Of a stretch of DNA of 64,000 nucleotides, positions 15,700 to 30,600 are shown piece by piece (positions within the stretch are counted from its first letter, which is position 1; each line of letters starts with the position of its first letter). Source of the stretch: Apostichopus japonicus. Its lineage: Eukaryota; Echinodermata; Holothuroidea; Aspidochirotida; Stichopodidae. The notes beneath the pieces are model-generated. The model saw nothing but the letters and a program-made list of their open reading frames with translations. It did no database searches and was not told where the DNA came from. A program made the translations under genes and the position numbers. The DNA lies in assembly GCF_037975245.1 (NCBI RefSeq), contig NC_092575.1:28233341-28297340 (forward strand), written 5' to 3'.

Positions 15700-18600
15700 C
15701 ATACATATATATATATATATACATACATATACATACTTATATAATTATTTATAAGTAATAAATAATCAATGGATATATGCATTTACTTATACAGTGACGT
15801 TATCGAGTGCAGTTCCGGGATCTATCATTGCGGTAAAAGGGTTTGTACTACAGGCACAGACGGTATCTGGTGCTGCAATGGATGGTTCTTGGGTGCCTTT
15901 ACCGGGACAACTAATATACAATGGATGCGGCAATTCTGTGTCCACGGTGATACATGATGGAAATGCAAATCCCTTTACGCTTCCATTAATGTTCGATTTC
16001 TCAGTTCCGTCCACAAATTCTGGCAATTTGGAATTCAGGTACAGTTGTGAAAGTATGATTCTTAATGTTACAGCTGTGCTTTGTGTATGCGCAACTGCTC
16101 CCGCGGAAAAATCCCTGTTATGTTATAAAAAAAAGAAGCGAGACCATGTGGCTAACAGCATACACTGAGATCCGCGGCATGTGTATTGGTATACGGAATG
16201 AGTGTTTCGTGTTCGCGGCATGTGTATCGGTATACGGAATGAGTTTTTCGTGTACGCGGTGTCGGAATCCTTGGATGGTGTTTAAAACTTAAGAAGGCTA
16301 GTTACAATAATTAATGAAACTTTTCAAATTATTTACTTCCTGTAGATTCTGATATTATAATTAACCAACAGGCCTATTAAATGCCTTGTTGAAGAAGAAT
16401 GTTTAAGAGTCTCGGCAACACCTAACGACTATTGAAATATCATCATCATTTTAATGACCATTATTTTGATTTTTTATAAACACATTTGTGGTCAATACTG
16501 TTGACCATTGATAGAAAATGTTTCAAAATTGAATGTTAATTGTAAAATATGTCACCAACTTCTTGAGCAAAGCAAGTCTAACCAAATCGAATGATGTAAA
16601 CTATTTAATTATTTTTTTTGTTATATTTTAGGTTGACAGTTGTGCAGAATTTTGCGACGTTCTGGGAAAATATAATATTTGACCAAGTTTTAGTTCCGCA
16701 AGGTAAGCAGGGTTTACCTTTTCTGCATTTCTGCAGCACTGTGCACTGTGTACTGTGAACATTAACTGACCAGGATAATTCCAAGATAACTGGGTACACG
16801 TCATAGGCGTAGTAACGATGGGGGGGGGGGGGGCAGGGGAATGCTCCCACTCACTTTGCCTCAATGTTCTACCCAAGGATACAATCAGCGGCATTGATGC
16901 CTTCCGTTGGATACGTACATTAGCAAAAAACAGGCTATAATGGACCATGTGTGCGCAATCAAATAATTTATTTTTCATAGAAAGTGTACATATCGTTATA
17001 AACGTTGAAAGTTTGAGAGAAAAAGTCGAAAGTTGAAGGAAATTTAACAACATGTTGAGACAAAGAGGGAACATTTCAAAATCCAGGTCGTGCTGGTTTT
17101 CATTTCTGCCCGCATCTTTTCAAAGCATCCTAATCAAGTACTGTATCATGGGTGGGAGGATTATTGGCACGTTATTGGAGAATGTCCTAAAAAACAAACG
17201 ACTCCTGATTTCTGCAGTATCAAAGCGCCGCATAAAAATAATTTCTTAACAACATTCTTTTCACGAAGCCTTATCAATCAATTGTTATATAAATAGATAT
17301 AATTCTTCGTTATTAACTTGGGGAGGGGGTTGAATGGGGATGTAAACCCCAACACACCTGAATCCGCGCCTGTTTTACCAAAAATAACACTTCTATGTCC
17401 ACTGCTATGTTCACCAGATGTATAACAAGAAAGTTCTGTGGTGAAAATTGCAAGCAGATGCGGCCTGTTTTGCAGTCTTTACCTCAAACTGGCATAACCA
17501 AAAATAGTTCGAGCTATGTAGCTTCAAACGCTTGCCTAACATTCAAAGGTTGCGCCTATACTTAGGCCTACCTATTACTGGACTTCATGTGCAGTGTAGG
17601 CAAGGTTATGACGCACTGAAATACTATACTAGGCCTATAGGCTAATAATATAGTAGTATACTGGGGCTACTGTTTGTGTCCTGTATACACAGTACAAGCT
17701 CTTCCCTACGTAGCGTATAAGAGCAATAGTAATGTTTATGTTCTCACAGAGGGTTGGTGCACCCTAATTAGCGTATTCAGACTGCTGTGAACAAAGTGAA
17801 CAGGCATTTATATGGTGCCTACATACGTATAAACTTTTAGAGTAAGAATGTATTTAAAGCCTATAGACTTGTCCTAACTTCTTACAACAATGGCATAGCT
17901 CAGCGGCGTGCACAGGATTTCAAAAATAGGGGAGAGGGAGGGTTAATTTATATTTTCCCTTGAATTATTTAGGTACGGCTGGATCTTTTATGAAAGGAAT
18001 ATAATTTTCAATTGCCTACAAATGTGCGGACGGTTTTAAAGTTGCTACTAACCCTTAATATCATGTTAAATAATGCCTGTTTATATTCCAGCTTTGCTTT
18101 TAGTTCATAATGAAATGATCTTCAAATATCTTTCCATTTGCTAATTAGATGCTGCATGTAACCTATGCAACGGAGGAACCTGCTTAAGCCTCCCTCCTCC
18201 TGGTGTTGGGTTCATATGTTCATGTCCACCATTATTTACAGGACGAAACTGTGAAATACAGCAGGGTAATTGCTTTCCTGTGTATAGCAATATTAATGTT
18301 CATTTATATTTATATTTATTTACTAATCACAGCAGGGTAATGGCTTTCATGTGTACATTTATACTAATTGTAATTGCATATACCTCAAGTAGTAAAAGGA
18401 ACTATTGGTATATTTTCTTGTGTATGGATTTTGTCTGTGAATAACTCTGAAGTGTTATTTAAAAAAAAATGTCAGACATTTGGGCTCAGAGATGCAGCAA
18501 TAAAAAATGTTGCTCTCCCTCATAATTCTATCTTAACAAAAAAGAAGAAGACAAAGAAAAGTAAGGAGAAATTGTAATGAAAATTTCATCTCACTGTACA

Positions 18601-21600
18601 TTCGGCCATGTTTTCTATGTAATTAATACTAGAAACTTGTCAAGCTTTGTTGACAAAGGGATCCAAGATTGATAATGCAATACCTTATATTTCACTTCTA
18701 AATATCTTAAAATATCAAAAAATCAAAATATAAACAAAATATAAAATATACAAAATATCAACAAACTACAAAATATACAAAAATACAAAATATCTTAATT
18801 AAAACTCAAGTGTGATCTACAGTACTATTCATTCTCGCCTTTGAAACTTTAACTTCTCTTAAATTTATTCTTGCTCTATAATTGTCTCAGTTTTTATTTG
18901 CAATTTTAATTGTAGTTTAAAATGTTTAGATTTGTGGCAGTCTTTTTCTGTATCCATATCTATCTGCCTATCTTTTTGGTGCTTTTTTCTTTAAGCATCG
19001 AGTAGTGTAGTATGCCGTTAGAGTCATTATAGTACATCATCCATTCACTAATTGCCAGGGATTTACCTGGGGGGGAGGGGGAGGGGGAGAGGATACGGGT
19101 GGGGGATTGACACCAATTATAATGTGATGTCAAAGAATCTTCTTGATCTAAACAATTACATGCAGTCGAAGGGTTTCCTAACAACCATGATTTTTGACAA
19201 GGGGAGACTTGACGATGCAGTAAATAAACTTGCAAGATGTAAATGGTTTGGCGATGCGAAAGACTAGCAAATGAGGGGAGAGTGGGCCCATTGGGGATGG
19301 CAATGAGCTGATTAGAAGGGAAATGGGTTTATGAGAAAGGGAGGGCCAATTGTCTTAATTCACCTCTTCTCAGAAACCTCTTCATGCAAAGTTGATTCTC
19401 CAAATTCATCCTCTTCCTTTAGCGTTTTTGAAATTGCTTTCATACTTGCTTTCTGAGCTAAATTCTTTTCTTGACTGTTAGATGAACATCCTTGTGATGT
19501 TATTCAGTGCTTCAATGGAGGTCTCTGTGTTTTCATGGGATACGGCACCTGTCAGTGCCCTCCTGGTTTCTCTGGACTTCAATGCGAGAATGTTGGTATG
19601 TGAGCTAAAACTAACTGCTGCGTAATAGTTGAATTTGGTTGGTTTACTTGAACTGACTGGAATCAGGTTTTTCTAAAAGCAACCATTATTTTTTTTATTG
19701 TGTGCTTTAAAAACTAGCCTATTGTAAACTTATAACAATTGCTATGGCTTACTTAAGGTGGGTACCACTCATGCAAACAACTCACTGCTCTATTCTTTCT
19801 TTTAAAAAGTTTGTTCACTAAACCTATTTGAAATCCAATTACACCAGCCTTTCTGCTGTATGTTTGAGGCAATATATATTGTACAGATTCACACTTAACA
19901 AAGTTCTCTGAGTGTATAGTTTCTTTAATACACTATAACTTGTATGTAATGACTCATTGCTTCAGACAAGAATTTTCAGTTTATTTGTTCAGTCAGTTCA
20001 TTTTTGTTATAACCTAAGGTTACACGTGTATTGTTAGAGGGTGTTGGTGGGTGGCACAAATATTCTTTGGCTAAGAGTGCTTTCATTTTCAAATGCAAAA
20101 TGATGGCATCTAATTTTTAGCAGGTCATGGCAATTAAAGACAAATGTTCTTGGAATAACTGAAACATGTTATGATATAAATTGCTGATTTCACTGTGGTC
20201 AGTTTTAAACCGGTAAATCGAGACGAGTTCTGCTGTGTTTCTTATTTTTCTCAAGTTGTTTTTCTGCAAGGCACTCATATAACTCACCAAAACTAAAAAC
20301 AGAAATTGTTAAAAGGTTTGCAATATTAACCTTATTTTATTATTCCCTCTATTGGTTTGCAAAAGGAACCAATTATTTGCATTATTCCCAAAATTGATCT
20401 GGAAGGTCCACAAAAATATTTTCTCTTGGAAGGGAATTTTACGCAACAATTCCTGATACATTCCGCAATATGCACCATTAATGAAGTTACAAATCTTGAC
20501 AATAACAAGCTGGATATAGTTAAGTTTTGGTGATTTTCAAAAGGAAAAATGTGATTGATCAAATCTTTCCAAAAAGTAAACATTGGCGTCAATAGTGCGG
20601 CACTGCACACAGTGTTTATTGGTTCCAATGGTCGATTATGTGTACTATACACTGTCTGTACTATATATATATATATATGTGCGCTAAATCTCTACCTACG
20701 AACATCAAGAAATCCCAACCCCTCCCCCCTTACAACAATTATTTTGTTTTAAACCCTCCCAAAATTTGAAAATCACCCCCCCTCCAAATAAATATGATCA
20801 GGGAACCCCCCCCCCCCCTTATCCTTTTACAACATCCTAGCACTAACAATGCCTAGAATATGATTGAGAGAAAGATGAAGGCTGTGAAAGACTGTAAAAC
20901 TTGCAATCCGATAAAAATTGTCTACAAATTCAGGCGGTGACAGTCCTGAATATCATTGAATGAAATCAGGTGATAATTGGTATAAATATTTCAAAATTAC
21001 AAGGTATAAGCTCAAACCCTGTCATAATTGCATTATTTGCATGATTTGCATAATTTGCATAATTTGTATGCTGCTCAATTAATGCTTCATATATGCTACG
21101 ATGTATAATCGATATATAAACAATTTTAAGCTTTTTCTTTAATAGATAATGCAAATCCTTTTTGTGATTCGGTGGAATGCTTCAATGGTGGCACCTGTGT
21201 GTTTATTGGATTTGGCTTCTGCCAATGCGTGCAAGGCTTCTCCGGGATTCAGTGCGAGAACAGTATGTCTTCATATGTACATATATATGTATATTCGTCT
21301 CTTACTGTAATCTATGGAAAATGGACTATTTTTTATTTGTTTTATAAATTCCTGCTACATCAGTTGGTGGTTGGTTTAATTCATTGATATATAATGATAT
21401 TTATTACAAGTTAAAGAATGGTCATATTATCATTGCCATTTTGTGTGTATAATTCACTTGCACAATCACATGAAATTCCAAGCCTTCCAGCTTTCTCATG
21501 TCACTGTGGCCAAGCTTTGCTTTTAGATGGTATCTGCCAACAGGTGGACATGGCTTAAAATTGAACAGTCTTCTCGTGGGTTGTTCTTCTTTTTCAACAT

Positions 21601-24600
21601 GATGTTAAAAGTTGAACAAAATCTTCTCAACACTATAAACGTTTAATATCTGAGTAATGTGTCACTTGATCAATCAAATGGTTTATCACGTCTGGGCAGG
21701 TTGGAAGAGGTCTGATAACATGATGAGGCGGGGGTTAGCAATGCTTGGTCTGCAGTGGTAGATAGTGCCAGTTGTGTGGACTCTAGTGTGACCTTTGACA
21801 TGGTACAATAAAAATAATGTTACTGAGATAATGGATCTCTGATTTGGCTTAATTTTTGTATTTGTTGATTGATTGAATGAATGATTTCAATTTCACTATA
21901 TCCCTAAATGGGTAAAATACATGCTCACCATTTGTAGATACATCATTAAAAGTAAAAATATACAAAATAGTAATATAAAATATATACATAAAATCATATA
22001 TAAAATAGTTATTAACAAATAATATGCAAAGCAAAGTGAAGTCTAAAACCCAAAACGATAGGAAGACAAAATCCTTTAAAAAATAATAGGATGTTTGTCA
22101 AGAATGCGTCAAGCAATTTAGTTTATTAATAAAGGGTAGATTTAAAACGACGATGTTTTGGTCAAAACTGATAGTTATGTGGTTATTTCCCATGTAAGAA
22201 AATAAACTTGAAAAAATCTCAAAGTTTGTCAAATTTTGTTTCAGGTTTGATCATGGTGTGTTTATTTTTCAAAATTATAGAATGTTAAAATTAATGTTAA
22301 AAACAGTGTTTTTAATTTTTGTTAAAAAATTGTTGTTTAAAAATTGATGTTAAAAATGTTAATTACAGAATTATTATGTTATCAAACCTGATGAAGTAAT
22401 AATGGTTATTCAGACATCTAGTCAATTCAAAGGATGGTTTGAAATAGGGTCACAAGTTCCGGCCTGTTTGGAGCAAAGGGGAGGAGGGCGGGAAGGGGGG
22501 GGGGTGGGTGGGTGTATGGATAAAGACCCAGTGATTACTGTACATTAGAAAAGCAGGCTCTTGATTCGCCAGGCATGCAGATGGTCTGGATGCATCGAAG
22601 ATATTACCATCATCTATGATTGTCTATAATTGAAATTGATATTTACCATGACACACATAAATGAAATATTAGATTTATTAAAAATGTATGATAGTTATGA
22701 AAATTTCAACACCCTTTTTCTTTCATTATTGTTCTGCTGTACTTTTAATTAGTACAATTAAAACTTGCAAAATGGATATAAATGTTTTGATCTTTATTCA
22801 ATTTCTCTATAGACCCGTGTGATCAGATCTCCTGTCTAAACGGTGGCACTTGTGTTGTGGCGGGTGGTGTGGCAATGTGCATGTGTCCGGGCACCTTTTT
22901 TGGAGATGATTGCGGCATGATAGGTAACTGTCATGAAATTAATTTAATTTGTCATAAATTATTGCACCCTGCTCTTATTCAAACATACTCTGTATGTATT
23001 GATTTTGATTTTGAGTCTCAGAGCAACTGATTGGCTGCTGACATTTCAAATCTTATCATGACCTGGCAGAGGAAAACTAGATTAAAACTTCCTGTCAATC
23101 TTTAAGCAGAGTTTTGATGTGTGTATGCTTGGTTTATGTACGATTCTTGCCACGCAAAGATTTTAGTAAAATATCATCAGAAGAAAGTTTCATCCTGTTC
23201 TCTTATATCCAGATGCTGGATAATATACAGATCTGAAATGAACCATTTATAATTGTGTAACAATTATACAATGGTATACTTCGAACTCCATTGATTAATG
23301 GAATAATAATACTTTGGCATCACAAACTACAAGTCAACCTTTCTTCCTTTTTGCTCCACAGACTGTAAGCCACCTGTCCAGTATTTCACATTATAAGTAA
23401 AGTTAGGCTGTGTGTGGTAGCATGTGCTTTAGTAACATTAATCTAACGTCATTAATCGTGCAGCACCAAATTTCAAAAGTGAATTAGTGACTAACCAGTT
23501 TCTCAATTTTTAAACTATAGAGAACAGAATGGTTCAATTAATCAGTGACATGACCTGCCGAGTGAGGAATATCACTGCTAGCTGTGACTCAACTTTGACC
23601 TTGAAATGAAGTGCTATAACTCGGATGTATTTAGTATGATGTTAATAGAAAAGATAAGATAGAAAGGGGCCCCTTTCATTATCTGGACTTGTTCCATATT
23701 GAGACAGTTGGAATAGCCAAGGTGTTATTACAATGCAAGGTTCATCTTAGATATTCTGTTGCATTAATGTTACATTTCGGTGTTTAACTGAAAGAATGAT
23801 AGCTGACATCTCCTCATGGTGGAACATTTAAATGTTTACAGCATATAGTGCTAGGCTGGCAACTCTTTGACAGCAGTTCTACAGATTACTTAAAGAGTTT
23901 ACTTTTGAGTTATCATACAGGTTGTACACTGTTAAAACCACTGCCCAATTTAATTTGTCTGAAGTGGTCTTTTATTCATTCGAGGCTCATTAGTTAAAGC
24001 GGCTGGACCAGTCAATTCAACACATTGTATACCACCATGTTACGTCAATTCCTCAGAAGAAAAACAAACTTCAGTAGGAAAACCTTAAAGACGTTATAGC
24101 TAACTCAAATGACATGTTTACAATTATTTCAAATTTGTGAAGGAAGAATGATGCTGTACGTCATCCCAGGATTCTGCTTTTCATATGAAGTCAACATAAT
24201 ATGTCTTGTGTTTATCAGAAATCTTTGAAACTTTAAATTAACCCCAACATTATGTAGGCCAGCACCATATTTGAATATTGTTTATATCTGTTTGTGTATT
24301 ATTTGCTTTAAACAGACAGCAACCCATGTGATAATCTTCTTTGCATTAATGGAGGTTCTTGTACTTCCATGGATCAGACAGCTTTTTGTAACTGCCTGCC
24401 AGGTTTCACAGGGACACTTTGCGAAGTACAAAGTAAGTGGACGATACTAGCCTTCTATTTATGTACCCCTTTGTGATACTTTCCTGTATACTCAAAGGTG
24501 ATGAATACACAGTAATACTATAGAGAGATAATATAATTGATACAGTCATTAATAATCCCATTGTCCTAAAATAAGAAAAATAGATATCCCTTTGGTTAAA

Positions 24601-27600
24601 AGCTGTGCTAGGTACTCATGGCTTAAGTGTCTAATGTTTCTAATGAGATAATATGAGAAAATCAATGAAACAATCCAGTCACTGAGAATGTCACAATTAC
24701 CTCATGTCAAGAATGATCCTCAAATAAAGTAAATAGAGCATTTGTGAAGATTGCTCCATAATTTCATATGTGTTGCTTCTCCTATTGTTAATTGCATGCA
24801 GTGTATGGCATTGTCTGTGTGGGTGACAAACAAAGGTTGCTTCATAATTAAACACGGGTTGCTTCTCATATTCTTGTTTGCATGCAGCATATGTCTTTGT
24901 TTACATTCCAGGCTAAGGTTGCTCCATTATTGGATAGGGATTTTGCTCATATTTTATTGCAGCATGAAGCATGTGGCGTTGTCTGTGTATAGGTGTATAC
25001 AACCTGCAATATTATTTAATCAATCCATTGATCATTGCCTCACATCTTCTTCATGATTTCTCTGTAAGTTATAAAAATCAATGTACTAATGGTATCATGA
25101 TTATTTATTTGACTGCCAATATAATCTCTCTGAATCTACTTTTGGAGATGGCGGTGGTTTTTGTGATCAAATAACCTGTTTAAACGGAGGTCTATGTACT
25201 GAGGCTATTGGATTTGCATTCTGCTTTTGCCAGACTGGCTTCACCGGTGCTGATTGTGGGATCCAGATGGGTATGTGGTCTTTAAGTAATCTATTGTCAA
25301 GATTGTTCTAGATAAGGTCTGCATTTCATGCAACTCAAATTCAACGATCAGAATGGCATCCTTAAACCAATCATTAATTATGTGAATGACACTTTCTTAT
25401 AACTGTAAATTTCTGAATCAATTTTGAAATTTCCTTTCTTTAGAACTTGCTAACAATCCATCATTGGTATCCATTTATTGTGCTGGACTAAATTCATATC
25501 CAATAATCTCTCTTTTTCTGCTTCCCTGTTTCAAATTTTTAGTTTTTTTGTTTTGTACTTGTTTTGCTTATAGTCATCTTTGGGATTATATTCTTTGCAT
25601 GTTTGATTGTCTGTCATGCTACTAACATGTACAAATTTTAAACATCATTGATACATATAATGTATGTTTGATTGGCTATGATGCTAATAACATGTACAAA
25701 GTATTAACATCATTGATACTTATAATGCATGTTGGATTGACTCTCTTGTTAATAACATGTACAAAGTATAACCATCATTGATACATATGATAAGGTTTTC
25801 TTTATAAAGTGAACTCAATGCCAAGGCTTATACTATCTGAACAGTTTTGGAAGACTGTTTTTCTAATAAAGCAGACAGACAATTTAAAGTTGTAAATATA
25901 TTGGCTAAAATAACATTTGTTAAGTATTTATTAGTTGCAGCACTGTTGAACAACTGTGTTGTTTGTAATATGAAAGGTATAACCATGTTGAAGCTCTTCT
26001 CATTCCAGTGGTTGATTGCTCTCATTGATCAAACATCACCGCGCACCTACCCTTTGTTTTCTTTCCTATCCTTCCCTTTGCTTTGCTTTGCTTACCTTAC
26101 TTTACTTCACCTTTCTTGATTCTAATACCTTCACTGAAATTTTTCAAAGAAGCTATAGATGATGCCTGAGATCATTGTGTAGATTCTGTCCTTTCCAAAC
26201 AAAAAGGAGGTATCCACGTGTATGAATAATGACCTTGTTGCTATGGAGATGACAATACCATCAGCTGGTGACTACCTCCGATGAAAGCAGAACCACTCAC
26301 CTATCCTGCTTAATTCAAAACCCAGCCTAGCTTCCAGTAGATGTGATGTGTTATTAGACTCTTCCACATGGAGCAAGGTGTACAGATGAAACACGGCATT
26401 TGTGATCAACTATCCCAGATGAGCACAGAAGACATAACCTGTTAGTAAACCCAGCCTAGACTATAGCTTCCAGTAGATGTGACTTGTTATTAAAGCATTC
26501 ATAATACTAAATGCTTGCCTGTCAATGGAGGTGTGCCTATACATATCCTGTAAGTAAAAACAACCTAGCTTCTAGTACATGATACTTCCTACTTATGTAA
26601 CTGGTATATTTGCTTGCCTATGGGTATAGTGGATAGATAGAGGAATACTGCCAGGTGCCACACGACCTGCTGATCGTCCTTTGCTTATCCCCATGACTAC
26701 CATTCCAAAATGGAGGATGCTCTGTACTTGATGATTTCCTCCTACGTGGTAAGCTGGTGCTTTGAATTCCTCTCCGATTTAGAATCCCAATTGTTTCACT
26801 TTGAGAATAGGCTTTAAATTATGAGAAATATGCAGCAGATATTTAGCAATAAAGATGTTGTTGCTTGTGTGCAATTATAGTAGGTACGTGCAAATGATCT
26901 TGCTAATAAGGAAAATGACTGACTAATCATGAAGTGATCTAGAATGTAGTATATAAAGGCATCAAAAGAAGGTATCAATTGATGTTATGCTACCACTACT
27001 TTCTGCAATGTAAATCTTTGACTTGTGTTTCTTTTTAAAGTTGTGTTTTAAATGGCGATAGCAGAGCTAAGAGCATGAATTCATTGTTATATAGTAAAAT
27101 ATCAAGGTGGTTTTAAATAATCTGAATCAAAAATACTCTTGTAACAAATATAAAATAATCCTTATGATTACTTAAAGGCTTTCCATGATGATATCAATAT
27201 CTTACTTAAAATAACGTACTCCTATGATATTTATAAATATTAAGACAACTATTTCTTAGTTTAAAGTAAAGTACTCCTATGATATGTCAAATATAATAAG
27301 AGAACTATTGTTTAGTGTAAAAACTACCCTCCTATGATATGTTATTTATGATAAGATAACTATTGCTTAGTGTAAAATAAAGAATCCAATGGAATGTTAT
27401 AAATAATAAGTACTTGCTTAGTGTAAAATAAAGTACTCCTATGATATGTTATAAATAATTAAAGAAATATTGCTTAGTGTAATATAAAGTACTCCTATGA
27501 TATGTTATTTGTAATAAGAGAACTATTGTTAAGTGCAAAATAAAGTTCTCCTTTGATATGTTATAAATGATAAGAGAACAATTGCTTAGTGTAAAATAAA

Positions 27601-30600
27601 GTACTCCTATGATATGTTATTTATAATAAGAGAACTATTGCTAAGTGTCAAATAAAGTTTTCCTTTGATATTTTATAAATGGTACGAGAACTATTGTAAG
27701 TGTAAAATAAAGTACTCCTATGATATATTATAAATAATAAGAGAACTTGCTATGTGTCAAATAAAGTTTCCCCTTGATATTTTATAAATGGTACGAGAAC
27801 TATTGTAAGTGTAAAATAAAGTACTACTATGATATGTTATAAATAAGAAGAGAACTACTGCTTAGTGTAAAATAAAGTACTCATATGGTATGTTATAAAT
27901 AATTAGAGAACTATGGCTTAGTATTTTCATTTAAGATGTACTGTTGCCATTTGTCTACTAAATTTGGTGACTTTATGTCATTTTTACAGAGCCTTGTGCC
28001 AGTAATCCATGTCAAGGTGGCCAGACTTGTATGATTACAGCAGATGGACTCTCATATATATGTTTGTGTATGACTTCTATTGGGATGCTATCCTGTGACG
28101 TAATAGGTAATTCCTTTGCTATATATCTATAGGGTAAGGGTCCGGTTGTATTGTCATCAAGTTTGTGGTGAATTTCATGTCATTTGCTCAGGAAATAATC
28201 AGGTATTCTAAGGTTATTGACCAGCTAAGAGCTATAAAATAGCATCTGTTTCATGAAAATATAGGGACCACATACTGTGTCAGGACTAGGAACTAGCATA
28301 GTGTCATTAGAATATGAACCACCATATTGTGTCATTAGACTATATGGACAAGCATAGTGTCATTAGAATATAGGGAACACATACATTGTCAATACTAGGA
28401 ACAACCATAGTGTCATTAGACTAGGAACCATGCATTATGTCATTAGACTAGGAACCAGCATTGTGTCATTAGACTAGGAACCAGCATAGTGTCATTAGAA
28501 GTAGAACTAGCATATTGTCATTAGAGTAAAGGGACCACATGGACAAGACTAGGAATCCGTATATTTCATTAGTAAGGGGACCAGCATAGTGTCATTATAG
28601 TATAGGGACCAGCATAGTGTCATTAGACAAGTGACCAGCATAGTGTCATTAGATGAGTGACCAGCATAGTGTCATTAGACTAGGAATCAGCATAGTATCG
28701 TTAGAAATGGAACTAGCATAGTGTCATTAGAGTAAAGGGACCACATACTATGTCAAGACTAGGAATCAGCATAGTGTCATTAGACTAGCAATCAGCATAG
28801 TGTCATTAGACAAGTGACCAGCTTATTGCCTAAGTGTAGTAACCAGAGTATTGTATCATCAGTCTAGGACCATCATACATGATTTCTTTAGCTATGGACC
28901 ACCATACATCATCAGGTTAGGGCCCAATATACCGTTTCATTAGTTGAAACCATCGTATTGTGTATTAATTAGCTAGGGACCAGTATATAGTGACGGTCCT
29001 GATGTGCACACATTTCACTTGTAATACTGAATCCCAGTAGCTATATTCTTACTTTCATTTTTTTCCTCAGGAAATCCTTGCATGAGTAACCCTTGTATGA
29101 ATGGAGCCACATGCATGAATGGAGCTGATGGTCTCTCCTACATCTGTGCCTGCATGACACCTACAGGCATTCAGCCATGTGCTCCCACTGGTAGTTACAC
29201 TTATTATGAAAAATTCATGTTGTTTAGTTGACATATTCTTTACATTAATATACATTGTTCTGAGACATAAGTCAATAGAATATTCTACAGTTGTGCCTGC
29301 ATGACACCTACCAGCATTCAACCATGTGCTCCCACTGGTAGTAACACTTATTATGAAAAATTCATGTTGTTTAGTTGACATATTCTCCTTCATTGTTCTG
29401 AGACATATAGGGCAATAGAATATCCTATACAGTTGTGCCTGCATGACACCTACCAGCATTCAACCATGTTCTCCCACTGGTAGTAACACTTCTTATGAAT
29501 AATTCATGTTGTTTAGTTGACATATTCTTTACATTAATATACATTGTTCTGAGACATAAGTCAATAGAATATTCTACAGTTGTGCCTGCATCACACCTAC
29601 AGTCATTCAGCCATGTGCTCCCACTGGTAGTAACACTTATTATGAATAATTCATGTTGTTTAGTTGACATATTCTTTACATTAATATACATTGTTCTGAG
29701 ACATAGGTCAATATAATTTCCTGCAGTTGTGCTTGCATGTAACCTGCAGATCTCAACTATTCTGGAAGTATCATTCAATATTAATATATATTCTCTACGT
29801 TATTGGAATGCAGTATCTACTTAAGTTTACTCTCTTAAACTCTTATCATGTCCTAGCTGCATTTGATCCTTCATGGCAAATGCACTCATTAAAACTTAAA
29901 CTTGTTATTTTTTTTTTAACAATTTTGTTGTCAGCTCATTGACCTGTTTACTTGTTCTTATTTTGTGTCTCTTAAACTTGGACCTGGTAATTTCATGATT
30001 TCCATAGCTTGATCATCTTTAAGCTGTTTAGTTTTTTGTTTTATGGTGTTTTCCTGTCTTAGTTTGTTATATATGGTGTGTTCTATATTGGAGCCTGCAT
30101 TACACCTGCATTCAGTTCTATGGAATGTGAAACAAACATGATGTTTACATCAATTATGCTGAGTTGTACGGGTTAGGGCCCTAACCCCTACTGTGGTATG
30201 CTTGTATACATGACAATATATACACAGTTGAAACCTGTCAGTTTAGCACTGTCTATATAGTCTACTTTTTTTCTGAGGTATTCTTTTAGGCTATATGGGG
30301 TCCGATCTAAACTTATACTTACATCATACCTGCACCTTAGATGTGTATTATGGTGTGCATAGCCTATCCTATGTGCACTTGTACCAAAATCACATCTGTA
30401 CGCAACAGTAGAATTTATAAGTACAGATACCTCAATTATTGACATTTCTTAAGATTCTCTGCATAAGCTAGAGCTTGCCGGTTTGCACGTGACAAATCCT
30501 TCAAGTAAACACACAATGTTTGTGATCAATTCCAGCTTTACCATATGCTATTTAAAGTTTGCATTCTATTTTTATATGTAATCGGCATAGCTCCTTAAGT

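Larger units (their letters stand above)
9594..15794. other. Intron between Reeler exons 1 and 2
   Basis: 6.2 kb with no further exon recognised. It is largely repeats, annotated separately: short duplications, a ~30-bp array, a 120-bp perfect array, an inverted-repeat transposable element, tRNA-containing repeats, hairpins and dinucleotide runs. Confidence 0.6.
25271..27989. other. Intron EGF6-EGF7 with possible relict EGF exons
   Basis: The longest unique intron in the EGF1-12 part. It holds a ~70-bp three-copy repeat (25597-25795), three short stretches near 26154, 26520 and 26690 that recall decayed EGF exons, and a ~55-bp minisatellite (27200-27920). Confidence 0.55.

Noticed and set aside
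15787-16026. Minus-strand frame across Reeler exon 2
   Set aside because: Shadow of the plus-strand exon, which has domain and splice support.
17090-17296. Open frame with WHVIGECP, reminiscent of the C-terminal part of LINE reverse transcriptases
   Set aside because: Too short; no catalytic motif or second Cys pair visible nearby.
21018-21070. Cluster of ATTTGCAT octamers as a regulatory element
   Set aside because: Better explained as a short tandem ATTTGCATA repeat in an intron; no other support.
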